From Cristatella mucedo (Eukaryota > Bryozoa > Phylactolaemata > Cristatellidae), in assembly GCA_009760855.2 (NCBI GenBank), contig WPIO01000072.1, forward strand, positions 666,501-730,500: a stretch of DNA of 64,000 nucleotides, read 5' to 3'. The translations under genes were made by a program, and so were the position numbers. The notes under the pieces were generated by a model that worked only from the letters and a program-made list of their open reading frames with translations, was not told the origin of the DNA and made no database searches. Positions 22,401 to 34,960 of this stretch are shown piece by piece (positions within the stretch are counted from its first letter, which is position 1; every line of letters begins with the position of its first letter).

Positions 22401-24018
22401 CAGTCCGCCGAGGATTGTTCGGTGGCTACAGATGCTTTGCCCAGCATTTCATGGCGCGACCCTAATCGGCTCCTCCAGCTGTTAACTCGACAGCGAACGA
22501 CAGCCTATTTGCTATTTGCTACCGTCGATACACGAGACGTTAAGCCAATTCTGTGTTAACAAAGGCTTGTGCATGGTACTGTGGCGTTCTATGATATATC
22601 CATGGCGGGATGCTCCAGCTAGTTCTGTCTTGCTAAGTATCAGGACGCTTGGACCGCATTGCTGCTGCACAAAAAGACACGTGGCTGCTAGCCATACGGA
22701 GGCGGACGACTCTTTCCCTTAGCTATAGGTCAGAGAGACAGGACGGCCTAAGACTAGCGGCGTAGCCTTCACTTATTTAAATGGAGAGCTAGGGCAGTTG
22801 GCGATAGTGTATTCGCCCGGCAAAGGGCGAATACGCCTCTGAGGCCTTCGTGGACCTGCAGATTTTCGCCAGAGCGTTCCATCGGGCATGTTTCTTTGCG
22901 GCGTGCTTAATCAGGCTCGTATTCGTGTTACGACTGTGATGAATCGAGTGTCTACTTGTGTTGTCATGACCATTAGAAGGGAATATGTTGTCAATACTTG
23001 TATCGGTCAGCTAATCAAGGATTGCCAACACCCCGTCCTCGATGAAGAAGAGAAGTTATACGCTCAGGCATATCTTGACTTTAATATGGCAATCGTACGA
23101 GCCGTGACTTGCTGCAGTTGCAATGACCCCTGCTCCAGCGTTTGCTGTTGAGCCGAAAGTATCGCACGGTGTTACCTTTGGTTCTAAGAGTAGTTTATCG
23201 CAACTGATCCAGCGACACATGCTAAACTGTCTTCGGGCTTGCATGTTTCTTTTGGAAGAGTTGTGAGAAAAATTTATTTAAGGCAGCATTTCATAAATGT
23301 CACAGAAACTAAAAAATTGGAAGGCGTAGCTAGAATGTAATTATTCGCTGACGTAAGAAAGCGGAAGACCAGTTATTTTGAAAACAGCCAGAACCTTCAA
23401 GCCGCTGACACGCTGTTATTTGGTCAATGTGGCTGCTGAAAATGTAATTTGGTTTACTGAACTTCTGCCGGTAGCTAGTCAATGGTGCTAACATCAAAAA
23501 ACCTTGCCGAGTCCCCACTGTCCTTCGCTGTTGACAGCTTCTGAATTTATAATCTTTATGGCGAAGTGTTTTCCTAGTATGCTGTTTTATATCGGATATC
23601 AAACATTAATCGCTCACTTCGGCTCTGGTTTCAGAGTTGGTTCTCAATTACTGTGTGTTACTTTAAGTGGCAATTTTCCTTTGGCTTTTCGACATCCATA
23701 GGAAATCATAAACTCTAGGAGGGCGTTACTGCTTCGAACATGCGTTTGCTGCTCAAGGTGGTGGCGTAACAAGTCCAAAGACAATTTCATTCTTTTTACG
23801 GTGGAACATACGTACGCTGGGTTGGTGGGTTGGTATATTTGATCTCAACCCGAGTTAGGCGCAACGTACATACTGAGGACGGACTAGCTACTTAGAAGAC
23901 ATGTATAATCTATTGCCGTTTACTATTATGTAATCTATTACCGCGTACGATGCTCGGTGTCGATGTACGATGTAGACATTGCAAAGCTACCTCCGCTCGT
24001 TTGCTCCGCATCTTTATT
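22401..24018. other. Intergenic, possibly old mobile DNA
   Basis: Short open frames without domains that I recognise (for example near 22888-23151). No gene supported. Confidence 0.5.
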
Positions 24019-24563
24019 CATAACTTCTGCATGGGCCATAGGGCGATCTACCTTAGATGCATAACTTCTGCATGGGGCCATGGGGCCATCTACCTTAGAT
24101 GCATAACTTCTGCATGGGCCATGGGGCCATCTACCTTAGATGCATAACTTCTGCATGGGCCATAGGACGATCTACCTTAGATGCATAACTTCTGCATGGG
24201 CCATAGGGCGATCTACCTTAGATGCATAACTTCTGCATGGGGCCATGGGGCCATCTACCTTAGATGCATAACTTCTGCATGGGCCATGGGGCCATCTACC
24301 TTAGATGCATAACTTCTGCATGGGCCATAGGGCGATCTACCTTAGATGCATAACTTCTGCATGGGGCCATGGGACGATCTACCTTAGATGCATAACTTCT
24401 GCATGGGCCATAAGGCGATCTACCTTAGATGCATAACTTCTGCATGGGGCCATAGGGCGATCTACCTTAGATGCATAACTTCTGCATGGGGCCATAGGGC
24501 GATCTACCTTAGATGCATAACTTCTGCATGGGGCCATAGGGCGATCTACTTTAGATGCATAAC
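24019..24563 (+). repeat. 41/42-bp minisatellite, 13 copies
   Basis: Units begin cataacttctgcatgggg or cataacttctgcatggg and end atctaccttagatg. Variants at two sites (ggg/gggg; tagggcg/tggggcc) recur in the same order over copies 1-4 and 5-8, a four-unit higher-order period of about 165 bp. Long frames across it are a by-product of the 42-bp units. Confidence 0.95.
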
Positions 24564-27500
24564 AGCTCAGCGGCGCCGACGAAAGTCGATACAAGCACGG
24601 TGGCCTTTGCTGTGCTGTTAGTCCAAATTGCTCCCAAGGAAGCTTGATTAGAAAAAACTTCTTTGAGTCGCAGAACTAGGCGTTAGTCAGTCAGCTCGAT
24701 GCTAGGAGCCAAAAATTAGATATCTATATAAAAATTTGAGAGTGGCCGGCAAAGTGCACATAGCCTGGGTCCTAATGGAGACCACGGTTTGGGTCCTAAA
24801 GGAGACCGAAGAGCCCCAAGTATTTCTGGAGTAAAATTGATCACGACGTTCAGTCGGCTAGTTAAAGAGCCGCTAACAACTCCTCTGCTAAGGCATCCCA
24901 GGGGAAACAATTAAGTGTCTAAATGCAAAAATCTTCAACACGGCGACATCAGACACATCCTGGAAGCAGACGCATTTTATTTCTACGGAGGCTTTCTTCA
25001 AGTCCCGCTGTCGTCCGTTGCCGCACTGTATTGATTGGTCGAGCTGCAACGAGCTCTGCCAACAGCCCTACAGATGAAATTCCTCGCCGGCGGAGCGCTC
25101 TCCAGAATCGATCGATGAGCTCAAAGGGACGTGTCGCAGAAACGTGAGGGCATCATCTAATGGAGCCGAGTCGTAATTCTCATCGAGAATGTCAGAGCTA
25201 GATCTATGCCATTTATATTTCCGCTGGAGCGGTTGCTGGGCTCGATCCCAGACGCAAGGCCATTTGGTAATGTCAATCACGTTAATCTACGGTAACCGCT
25301 AATTAATGCCAAGGTGGCATTTGGGAGCTTCGCCTTCCTGCTGCACTCGCAAGCGGAAGTCGGAGAAGAAAGGCCAACAACCAGAGTGGTGGCTAACCAA
25401 TACAAATCGTTGCAATGCCTCATCAGGCAGCAAAGCTAGTTCTAACCATGGCGACTCTGAGCCACGGTGCACGTGCGCGCTTGCGAGCTACTGCGATTGG
25501 ATCTGTCTCGAGGATACTGTGCCTTCTGTCGGGCTATGGTCAGCCAGTCAGTCGCCCAGCGCTCCGAGCGCTCCGAACATTTGTACGCAGGCCGTGTACG
25601 AAGCCTGCTAGATACGTGCTGAATCCAGAAGAGCCGCCGCCGCCGCCGCCGCCGCTGCCGCCGCTGCTGCTGTTGTTGCCACTGCTACCGCCGCTCTGCT
25701 GCAGACGGCCCTTTGTTTGACGCGGCGGGGCTGCGGCGGCTTTATCCTGGCCCTCGCTCCTCTTGTGCTCACAACGACCAAGTCGTGGAAACCCAAAGGT
25801 TCTGGTTCTAGAGCATTTCTGCGCTCGCTGTTGCTGTTCGCTGAATTTACTGCTACAAACCGGTCCCCTTCAGTCATAGACGTTTTGCCGAAGGATCAGG
25901 AGCCTGCGGGAGGGGGCTGTGGGAAATTTCAGCCTCCTTACGATCTGGCCCTACGAGAAATGGCCTGGCTGCTCCAATCGACCAGTGCGTCCGCCACTTA
26001 GCCTACGTCGAGTCAGCGGAGGGCGGTGCTGAGCTAATCTAACCGGTGCCGCAATTGGCTGACCGGACTTGCACGCCTATGTTTAGGGGCCCTCCAGAAC
26101 CAAAAAAGACTCGATCTGATGCACGAAGCAGCTGCTAGCTTGCGTTCGGTGCAGGCGGAAATGGTCAAGATCAGGCCGCTAATGGGGTTATGCAAATCGT
26201 CCCTGCCCTTGATCTGAGCGCTGGGGGCGCCGAGCTGGTCCGATCCCGGTTGGCGGCAGGCATTGACGATAGGCAGCCACACGCCCCAAGGACAAGCCGT
26301 CCATTGCGAAAAGAAAGGACGGCTTCCTTTCACAAAACGCTCCTGCAGAAGAGACAGGGGGCAAAACTAGCAGCACAGAGGGCTAAGGCGGCACGCTGCC
26401 AGCTATACAAACATATATGCAGCAATATGCAGCAATCAAAGCTGGCAGTAGAAAGTGGCCGAGGCCGTGGCCTATCAAGAAAGCTCCGGATCCCGACTTG
26501 ACTACGGCGCGACACCGGAGCAGAGCGGCACTCCAAGCCGGCGTGGGAGCGCGTGGGCTCTCAAGATCTAGTATTCCATTAGCCTAAGACGGAGCAGTGC
26601 ATAAGCCCGAGAGGAGGCGGCGGCGGCGGCGGTCTACTTCCCAGACGTTTGCTTCCCAGAGCTCGAAAGCGAAAAAACAAGAATAAACAACATAGCTAAA
26701 CAACATAGCTAAATTCGACTGACAGAGTTCCCTCTGATTCAGCAAGGGCTCGATTGAGCAGCAGCACGACTGCCGCCCATGGCATCTTTAGCGCGTGCAG
26801 CGACTATGGATGCTGTGAATGCCTGTGAACAGGAGCAGTACAAGACGATGAGCAGCGGCGCCAGGAAAGGAACGCTGCAAAGCTGGCGATTATGGCGAAT
26901 TGTGTGAATAAACAGCGTGCACCAAGGGTAACGCGGATCCGAATAGCGGTGAAATATCTCGGCGTGTGACTGAGAACACTTAGACGATCTGAATAAAGTA
27001 AATGCAATGCATATTACTTAAAAATACTTTAGTGCTTTGATTGATTCGTTTTTTCTAAACTATTTGCATTGGACTGAGCACTCGTACAGACGGTAACGTA
27101 AAATCAAGCTGTTATCGTCGCGTGAGTCGAATACCGCCGTTTCAGCTAGCTTAGCACGTTGATTCCAGTAATCTAAAGTAGCGCTAAATATTGATAATTA
27201 ATAATACGGATGCATTTGTAAAGCTAGTGACCCCTGGATCATTCATGGCAAGTTCATAGATTTTCTAATCAGCCGCTTTCTCGTACGGCGTATCACTAAA
27301 ATTTCAATTTCTTGAATGCGAGTCCTCCGACACTTGCCAGTGGAGGACAAGATGCGGTTGAATGAAGCTCCCTAGTCACCTGTTTCGTTTGCTTTTTCTA
27401 TAAATTCGTGTCCCACAAGCGAGAGACCTTCTCACCTATAACTCACAAATGGGAATATGAAAATTGGTAACATTGATGCGCTCCCACATCCACACATACA

Positions 27501-28294
27501 GTATCTATAAATGCATACTTTACATAACCTATGTGTAACAATGCATAGTAGCTCACAAAATCTAAAAGTAATTTGAGTGCAAAATTTAAGAATAACGTAC
27601 CGGGCAAAAACCGTGTGCATTTAGACAGATGGTCGCTTAGACAGTAAAGGTTTCTGTAGATTTACCTCGAGAACTCCGGTTTCGATGAGTCTGCTTGATT
27701 CCAAAGTCACGGCCAGTTAGTTACGCATATCTGGAGTTCTTTGTAGCAGCCTTCATTTATAGACCGCTCACTGTATCGATACGGGTAGCCAGGAAGTAGT
27801 GATTTGACAACAACTTTGATTGCATGGCTATTTTTGGCCTCTACAGTTTATGGATGTACAGCGATGGGATAGCTATTTTTCCGGATGCATCATTTACGTA
27901 ACGAACATGGGTTAGGCTAAGGGGCCAAGCGAGTCCATTATTCTCCATGCCCACCTCGACAAATGCCGCCGACCGGCCGACCGATGCGAGAGATCTATCG
28001 CCGTAGTGAGGCATACTGGGAGCCGTTGAGGGCGTCTGTAGGCGATCTTGCTCTTTTGACTTGGCTACCACAGCGCGATGCACTGAGCTTTGACGCAGCT
28101 CAGAGCGAACTCTTTATGGCCATACGCTTCCCTCCGTCTATCCATCCACCAACTGTTCAGACCGTCCAATGTTGTCGGAAAAATTAAAGAAGTTGCTCTC
28201 ACGTCGGTCTGCGGAGCTGCTTTGCTTCAAAGCCGATTTGACTTCAACAGCGTGTAAGCTTGCTCTACGTTTTAGAATATCACGACATCCCCTG
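24564..28294. other. Intergenic
   Basis: Holds the GCC/GCT tract and small tandem duplications (gggtcctaatggagacc near 24770; aacaacatagctaa near 26690). No gene seen. Confidence 0.55.
25631..25712 (+). repeat. (GCC/GCT)n triplet repeat
   Basis: About 80 bp of GCC, GCT and GTT triplets. It encodes only Pro/Leu or Ala runs by frame. Confidence 0.85.
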
Positions 28295-28585
28295 ATTTGA
28301 CGTTTAGTAAGAAGCTAACAAGCATCTACATATCACAGCATTTAGTGATTCCTTGTGATTCGTCCTTTCTGTGTTTATCCATGCCGACGCTGTGCGTGCT
28401 TTCACTAACCATATTTGCATGTTGATCTTGTTCATGTCACCTCTTGTCATATTGTGCTTGTTGACATTGAGCATGCTAACACTAACCATCCGTTCATGCT
28501 TCCTTTACAGCAATTGTAAAGTGCCTCGAAAGAGATTAAGTTCTCTAATGACTTATGCAAACGTATTATTGTTATTATTAGAATC
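28295..28585 (+). mobile_element. LINE 3' end fragment, plus orientation
   Basis: Reverse-oriented relative to the other copies. It ends ...gtaaagtgcctcgaaagag, the aagttctct hairpin and ttattattgttattatta. 3' UTR only. Confidence 0.7.
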
Positions 28586-29431
28586 GATCCGATACGCGCT
28601 AGGCTAGCTCATATTGTCAATCAGTAATTCCCTCCGAGGCCGGTAAGTTCTGATGTTTTTTAAGGCATGAAGCCTCCTCTGAACTATAGCTTTAATGCGT
28701 TGAATCCTACTATAATACCGAAATAACAGTGACGATAAATAACCACCGAAGGCCAGATGAGGAATGTTAATTTACAGGAGATTCTCTCAATAATAACTTT
28801 GAATGGCAGGAATCTGATGGTGATAATTTTAGGGCTGGTGGTATAAAATATAATGGATTCACTAAGGGTTCATTATATTTGGAGGCGGACTGCGGCAGGG
28901 ACCACACAATTAGTTTTCTACATAGGAAGGTAACCGGTGAGCTCTCTAAACATGGCAGTAAAATACGGGGCAAGACTATTAGAAAGGTACATTATTACCA
29001 AATTTTCGCTGTTATCCGGTTCATTAAAACCAAATTCCACTTAATCATAGTAAAGTCATAGGGTGAATGCGGAATTACTAATGTCTCACTCGCACCGCCA
29101 AGGAAACATTCTTCCACAACCGCCGCATTCGAGCTGAGGAACTCCCTGAAGGAACATGATAATAATAATAATAATGTATTTGATAAAGCGCCCTCAGAGA
29201 ACTTAATCTCTTGCTAGGCGCTTTACATTTGCTGCAAAGGCAAATGCAATTAAATGGTAAGTAAAATCATGCTTGAAAAACAAACAAAATGAATAACATG
29301 GTTAGGGGTGACATGCACAGGGTCAGCATGCAAATGTGGTTAGTGGCAGCATGCACAGTGTCAGCACGCATAAGCACGTGAAGGGCGAATCACAGGGACC
29401 CACTAAATGCTGTCCTACATAGGTTTGTTTT

Positions 29432-30145
29432 TCAGTTCCTTTTAAATGTGGTCAGGTCAGGCGATGTTCTGACGCAGGTCGGGAGGGAGTTCCAAGCTTT
29501 GGGAGCATACGAACTAAATGCACGGTCTTCAAAGGATTTGAGGTTTGTACGAGGTATTGGTAAACAGTTGGATTCCGAAAAGCGGGTGGTACGATGCTTG
29601 GCCTGATGGGCGAGTATGTCGGAGAGATATGCTGGAGCCATAGAATGAAGGGACCTAAAAGTGAGCGACAAAACCTTGAAGTCAATCCGTTGCTTGACTG
29701 GTAGCCAGTGCAGGTCGGCGAGAAGTGGAGTAATGTGGCAACTGCGACGCTCACGACAGACAAGCCTAGCTGCAGAGTTTTGCACAAGCTGCAATCGCCT
29801 GATCGCACATGCTGGTAGGCCAGTGAGCAGTGAGTTGCAGAAGTCGAGACGAGATGTCACGAATGCATGGACCAACTTAGACGTGGTATCCTTATCTAAA
29901 CAAGCCCGAATTTTAGCAATATTATGAAGCTGAAAATAGGCAGCTTTGACCGTGGAGCTGATATGGTCGTCTAACGAGAGGTCACTTTGGAATATGACAC
30001 CTAGATTTCGAGCTGATTCGACAGGAGATATGCTGGCAGAGCCAATTTTGAGCGTCAGCCTTTCCAATTTCTGAATCACACTGGGTTTGCTCATAACTAG
30101 TAAGTTAGCTTTGTCATCGTTTAGTTTTAGAAAATTTGCTGCCAT
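29432..30145 (-). pseudogene. LINE reverse transcriptase thumb and C-terminal domain
   Basis: 237 codons following the TAG: KLNDDKANLLV, NLGVIFQSDLSLDDHI, LLADLHWLPVKQRIDFK and FSSYAPKAWNSLP, the usual end of CR1/L2/Rex-type ORF2. It stops at TFKRN-stop, then the 3' UTR. Confidence 0.85.
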
Positions 30146-30643
30146 CTATGTGCGGATGTCATCAATGCATGCAGCAAGTGAGTTTAGAGAATTTGAGGTG
30201 CTCGAAGGCTGGGAGGGATCAAAGCAAAGGTACAACTGAGTGTCATCCGCATAGAAGTGAAAGCCTAGATTGTGCTTGGCAATCACATCAGCAAGAGGGA
30301 GAGTATAAACCGTGAAAAGAACCGGACCTAGCACGGAGCCCTGAGGTACTCCATATTTCAGAGGTACTTCAGATGATCTTTGTCCATTCACGTCAATACT
30401 CTGGAGTCCCCCACTGAGATAGGACCTGAACCACTGCAGAGCAGTACCAGTGATGCCCAGGCGAGATGAGAGGCGCTCTAGAAGAACTTTGTGATCGATG
30501 GTGTCAAAAGCTGCCGAAAGATCGAGCAAAACAAGCAGACACTCTACCCATGTCTGCATTCCTAAGTATGTCGTTGTATACCCCAAGTAATGCTGACCCT
30601 GTGGAGTGATTAGCTCTAAAGCCAGACTGGAACTTATTAGCAA
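30146..30643 (-). pseudogene. LINE reverse transcriptase, catalytic core
   Basis: Carries the central RT motifs LLDLSAAFDTIDH, PQGSVLGPVLF and the catalytic YADD (FYADDTQLYL). It ends at a TAG after IDDIRT. The next frame starts MAANFLKLND, so this is a nonsense mutation inside one original ORF. Confidence 0.85.
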
Positions 30644-30833
30644 GGTGTGAGGTTTCGATATGTGAGTTTAGCTGGTCTGCCACGACCCGTTCCAGTGTCT
30701 TAGATAGAAATGGTAGAAGGGAGACTGGGCGGTAGTTGCTCAAGTTTTCTTGGTCTAGTGTAGCTTTCTTGAGAAGAGGCCTGACTACAGCTTTTTTGAA
30801 AGGTGCTGAGACATGACCTGAGGCTAATGACAT
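30504..30833 (-). pseudogene. LINE reverse transcriptase, N-terminal part (broken frame)
   Basis: Open frame covering the first RT motifs: FKKAVVRPLLKKATLD, NYRPVSLLPFLSKTLERVV and KFQSGFRANHSTGSALL. It leaves the RT frame after NDILRNADMG, where a shift moves coding into the frame of the next segment. Confidence 0.8.
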
Positions 30834-31155
30834 ATTAATTATGTTAGTTATGCATGGCAGCAGCAGATCAATGCAACGTAGGAGCAGGACAGTGGGAATA
30901 GGGCCCAGAGGACTTTTTGTCTTCTTTGATTGCGATCTTTAACGTGTCTGCCCTATTATTTAAGCGCAGGACGAGCACCATTTTGGCCCAGGCTTTTCGC
31001 CTTGGGCTCCTATATTTTGGCTAAAATAGATAGGGTTACAATTTAAGCCACGAATGCAGATGAATCAGCCCAGGTGGTGTCCGATAACTGACTAACGATA
31101 ACTTGATTAGTAGATTTAGTATATGCATGTACACTATCTGTATTTTGTATGCATA

Positions 31156-31156
<1 letters not shown>

Positions 31157-31226
<70 letters not shown>
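31157..31226 (+). repeat. (AT)n microsatellite
   Basis: About 68 bp of uninterrupted AT. Confidence 0.97.
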
Positions 31227-31229
<3 letters not shown>

Positions 31230-32694
31230 GTAAACCTGTATACTGCATATACGGTCACACAGGTATATATCTGCATGATATCGCTTGTAAGTGATTGAAT
31301 TATGCATTCATCTAGAAAGTGGCTTAAACAGCTTACAGGAACGAGATTCGCACAATAATGGTGGTTCGTGGATGGTAGATACTCTGGATAAGCAAGCTAA
31401 GCTTTGCTGCTAATAGTGAATTACCTTTTGGTTCCTCATCGTCCAGCGACCTGCATTTTTTGGGCAGTTACTTGTTTCACAATTTCGCAGATCAGTTCTT
31501 GCAGCTATGTAACTGGGAATATCCCTGCAAGCTCTTGAAGATAGAATGGGTCGTCCTTTAACAAGGAGACCCACGCGACTACAACTAAGCAATGTCCCTA
31601 GATAAGCAAGATTTGCCATAGTTTCAAGAATTGGTGAATTGGCTTTTCGTAGGGGACAAAGGTAATTCCATAGTGTGTATATATGTAAATACCGTATATG
31701 AATGGTATCTTAAGTATCTGTATAAATAAAGACAGCGTAAATTTGTTATCGATCCAGTTACATCTCCTTGGCTGAGAATAGATTTATAATGTGATATGGC
31801 TCTAGAAAACGTTGACGCCCAGAGTACGTGGCCTGCCGGGACTATTAGCAATTTACAGCATTCTAAATGTTGTATATGCTCTCTTTAGAAGTGAGAAACA
31901 GCGAATAAAACAATAACGGAAGTTGTGCCAATGGTGTTTCCGCACGATCTTTCATAATTCGATGCGCTCTCTGAAGCTTATCTTGTTCTAGAATTAACTA
32001 AGTGAGAGAATCTGAGGAAGGCATAAATATGTTCTAGATTAGTGGCAGAATATACCTCGCAGCAGAGTAATCGTCATAAATGTCTTTAGGAGCTTATTTG
32101 CGCTGCTAATTGTGCATGTCTTTGGTCACTATCCAGTTAAAATGCTTCATTTACATTTCAATTAAGAACCTAGAAATATTTTTGGTTGTCTTGAGTCGCT
32201 ATAGAGTTTTATTATTAATTTTAAATAAACATATCTACCAGTGCAAATGTGAGACTAAGCGCAAGAAAAAACTTTCCCCTAGAGCGGGAAATTATCCGTT
32301 GACCAAGGATTATTATTATCACTGTTATTGTGGGACGCATCAAGCATACTCGTACTCTGTGGCACTTTGCGGTAGCTCAACTGGCGTACTGTATGCAGAC
32401 TTCTCATTAAAAAGTCTACATGATATGCAACGAGCGTATTCTAAGTTGATCATTTTGCGTTTTAGGTAGCACTGCCATGGTAGACCCGGCCAAAATTCAT
32501 TATATTTGGCGATGCCGTCTGGGAATCTTAAATTTTTACTGACACACATATAAACACCGAGCTGCCACCGAACTATTCAAATAAATAATTTGCTTTTGCT
32601 GGCGGGTTTTGTCACCGGAAATGGGGACGTTGGATATGGGTGAGGTTAGACTTCCTTAGTACCGAGATGCATTGAAAGAAAATAGAGCTTATTT
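31227..32694. other. Intergenic, AT-rich
   Basis: No recognisable feature. Confidence 0.55.
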
Positions 32695-32830
32695 CCATAG
32701 CTCCCAAAGAGAACTTAATCTCTATTCAGGCACTTTACATGTGCCTCGGGCTCGAGCCTACGACCTCTGCCATCAAGTAATAAAGTAATTGCTTATCTCG
32801 TTGTTGCCCAATACAGCCATGGCGCGTCGA
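32695..32830 (-). repeat. tRNA-derived SINE, group A
   Basis: Minus strand: B-box-like taggctcgagcccg, then cacatgtaaagtgcctgaat, the hairpin agagattaagttctct and gggagct. The head is decayed. Confidence 0.65.
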
Positions 32831-32944
32831 CTTATCCCAAACGCGAGGCCTGTGGCGCTAGCTCAATCTTTTCGATCTTTCTTTACAGCATGCTGTCTAA
32901 CAATTGTCTAGAAATGTATTCAGTTTTCTCTGCGGGCGCTTTGA

Positions 32945-33085
32945 AAATGTATTATTATTATTATTATTATTATTATTGTTATTGCTATTATTATTAAATA
33001 CATTCATCTTGAACTCATCGTTAAAGTCGCCGGTCGTTAAAGGCGAGCACCTTAACCATTAGGCAAAATCAGCGCGCCGAGGAGC
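32945..33085 (-). repeat. SINE, group A-like, with (ATT)n tail
   Basis: Minus strand: tgcctaatggttaaggtgct (A-box-like), a decayed B region, then aatgtatttaataataat leading into a roughly 50-bp (ATT)n array at 32948-32996. Confidence 0.6.
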
Positions 33086-33695
33086 GATTTGATGCCGTGA
33101 TGACATGAAACAGCGTAGACGACTCTAGTTAAGAACTGGTAGGCTAACCATGTCCGCAGCACGGTGGGAAAAGAGGCGGCGGCGAAAGTGACTGCGTGGT
33201 GCGGAGACAATTATGCGTTGACTTAAAGGACATGATGAGCAAAGAATACTGCACCTTCATGTTTGATGTGCCTTTCAGCAAGTCTAAATAGTATAATAAA
33301 CCTGTACAATGAAGCAGCAGTGCTGGTCGCGCAGCATGAGCCCGTTTAGTTTCAGCTCCAAATATTGAAGTTTGCGTCCCATTGATGGTCACTTTTCTGC
33401 GCTCAATAGCGTTTAGTTTCTTAAGCTCACTTTTGCCGTTCTCTTGAGATGGCAGAATTCAAAGTCTTGATTTTCATAAGGAAAAGGGTGAATTTAGTTG
33501 CCCCTTATACTGGCCCGGGGCTGCATACCGCAAGGCAGCCTGGTTAGGAAACCACCATCGCCTACAACAGGGTATTTCCAAACCCGCGGGACCATAATTG
33601 CTGGGAATGACTCTAGAAATACTTAAGAAAGCACGAAGGGGCATTGAGGAAGACATTGAGGGGCTCTGACGCCAGCGGCCATTCAAGCACGACGA

Positions 33696-33770
33696 CTACT
33701 TCTTTGCGATTTCTTCTTTGAGGTTGGCTTCCTGCTTTGCGAGCGAAGCGTCGTCCTGCGGCGAAGCTGC
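33696..33770 (-). CDS. Possible orphan terminal exon
   Basis: On the minus strand a consensus-like acceptor (gtatcgccgcag) precedes a frame reading SPQDDASLAKQEANLKEEI and then AKK-stop, a charged, helix-prone C-terminus. I found no partner exons and cannot name it. It may be a gene remnant or chance. Confidence 0.2.
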   Translation of the reverse strand, partial: AASPQDDASLAKQEANLKEEIAKK

Positions 33771-34189
33771 GGCGATACAACGAAAATGACATTGGTTAAA
33801 CAAAATAATACCAACGTATCCTTTTTTGACCAGAATCCTACTTAAGATGCACAAGGACCCGTGTTTAGTACATGAGCTCAATCCTGCATTCAGGAATTCA
33901 CTTAAAGCAAAACAGGAAAGGAGCAAGTTCACAGGCAGGCTACTAAAACCCATATCACTCTTGCCCTTAGTCGGGATGTGCCACGTAAAGCAAAAGCAGT
34001 GCGGTTCACTCGGACAGTACTAATGTTATGAAAACAGTTTGATTTTTAGCTTCTTTTTGAATATTGTCTTATCGCTGAGATGGTGCGGTGTCCACCATCT
34101 CTTAATCAGCTGCCCTGAGCGGCCACTTGTTTGCTTTTTCATGCTCATCCAAGCATGGATATTCGGTTGTTTCTGCACACTTACCTAAG

Positions 34190-34320
34190 CAGGATACCCT
34201 GCTTGTCACTAACTCTTGGCTACTGCTTCTCTTGCAGCACATTGCAAAGCGCTGAATAAAGATTCAATTCTCTTATGGCGCTACGCAAAGACATTATTAT
34301 TATTAGGAGTAGTATTCATA
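34190..34320 (+). repeat. SINE, group C, with LINE-type tail
   Basis: Body taagcaggataccctgcttg, tcactaactcttggctactg and cttctcttgcagcac, then the shared tail aaagcgctgaataaagatt...ggcgctacg and attattattattag. A second copy is at 41330-41470 (minus). Confidence 0.6.
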
Positions 34321-34384
34321 GCAGTTTTTTCTCATTTGGGCCGACTTTTTCGACGACGCGCCAGTTACTTAGAGGCGTGCCTTC

Positions 34385-34525
34385 ACAGCTCGCATCGCTT
34401 GCATCGCCGAGCTGGTCAGGCCCTATCAGTGAGGTCCTCGCCCCGACCGAGGTCGTGGGCTTGAGTCCCGTGGCATATGTAAAGCGCCTGAATAGAGATT
34501 AAGTTCTCTTGTGGCGCTATATACA
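34385..34525 (+). repeat. tRNA-derived SINE, group A
   Basis: B-box-like gggcttgagtcccg, then catatgtaaagcgcctgaat, hairpin agagattaagttctct and tggcgctatatac. The tail is almost identical to the LINE 3' end on the minus strand at 29170-29230. Confidence 0.75.
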
Positions 34526-34599
34526 TGAGTTATATATCGCCGCCATTGTCGTATGGCGGAGATCTTCTAAGTATTGTAAGTAGTTCAGATCGCAGAATC

Positions 34600-34960
34600 T
34601 GTGCCGTGTGAGCATGGAAGTATTGAGATTTCTCTGCTTACGCTCGAGTACGTACATGCCATTCAACGTCCTACTTTCTTACGCAACGACAACTACTCTC
34701 CAACTGCCGACTATGGCACATCTTTTTCAGCGGTCCTGAACTGCTACTTCTATGCTGCTCACTACCTCAACTGCTCCCCTGACTCTGCTATGCTTCCCAC
34801 TTTCTCTTTGTTGCGTGAGACGAAGTCTGTTGGCTACCGAATGCGTACCGAAAGCCGCTTAGGCTGTGAGTGCGCTGTACAAAACTCTCCTGCGTAACAC
34901 CCACATGGTCTTTATGACTTTGTGGAGTTACTGACGGAGATACATTACAATAGCCGGAGG
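34600..34960 (+). repeat. Dispersed repeat with conserved open frame, copy 1
   Basis: From about 34677 to 34955 this matches the reverse complement of 46834-47108 at roughly 90% identity. Both carry an open frame reading LRNDNYSPTADYG...MLPTFSLLR...KSVGYRMR. In my hand alignment most base differences change the amino acid, so the frame is probably not under selection. Origin unknown. Confidence 0.65.

Larger units (their letters stand above)
29158..30910 (-). mobile_element. CR1/L2-like LINE, 3' half with reverse transcriptase and tail
   Basis: Non-LTR retrotransposon in antisense orientation. In element order the frames read FKKAVVRPLLKKATLD, NYRPVSLLPFLSKTLERVV, LLDLSAAFDTIDHKVLL, then GVPQGSVLGPVLF, the active-site FHFYADDTQLYL and the C-terminal LHWLPVKQRIDFKVL and YAPKAWNSLP. 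That covers RT and the conserved C-terminal domain. At least one frameshift (near 30550) and one nonsense change (TAG before MAANFLKLND, near 30146) break it, so this copy is dead but young. The 5' part, including any endonuclease, is missing. About 270 bp of 3' UTR ends in a stem-loop and (ATT)n. Confidence 0.9.

Noticed and set aside
22888-23151. 87-codon Cys-containing frame
   Set aside because: I could not find a domain or splice context. It may be retrotransposon debris but the evidence is too thin.
24019-24563. CRISPR-like regular repeats
   Set aside because: The units are contiguous 41/42-bp tandem copies with no unique spacers, in an animal genome.
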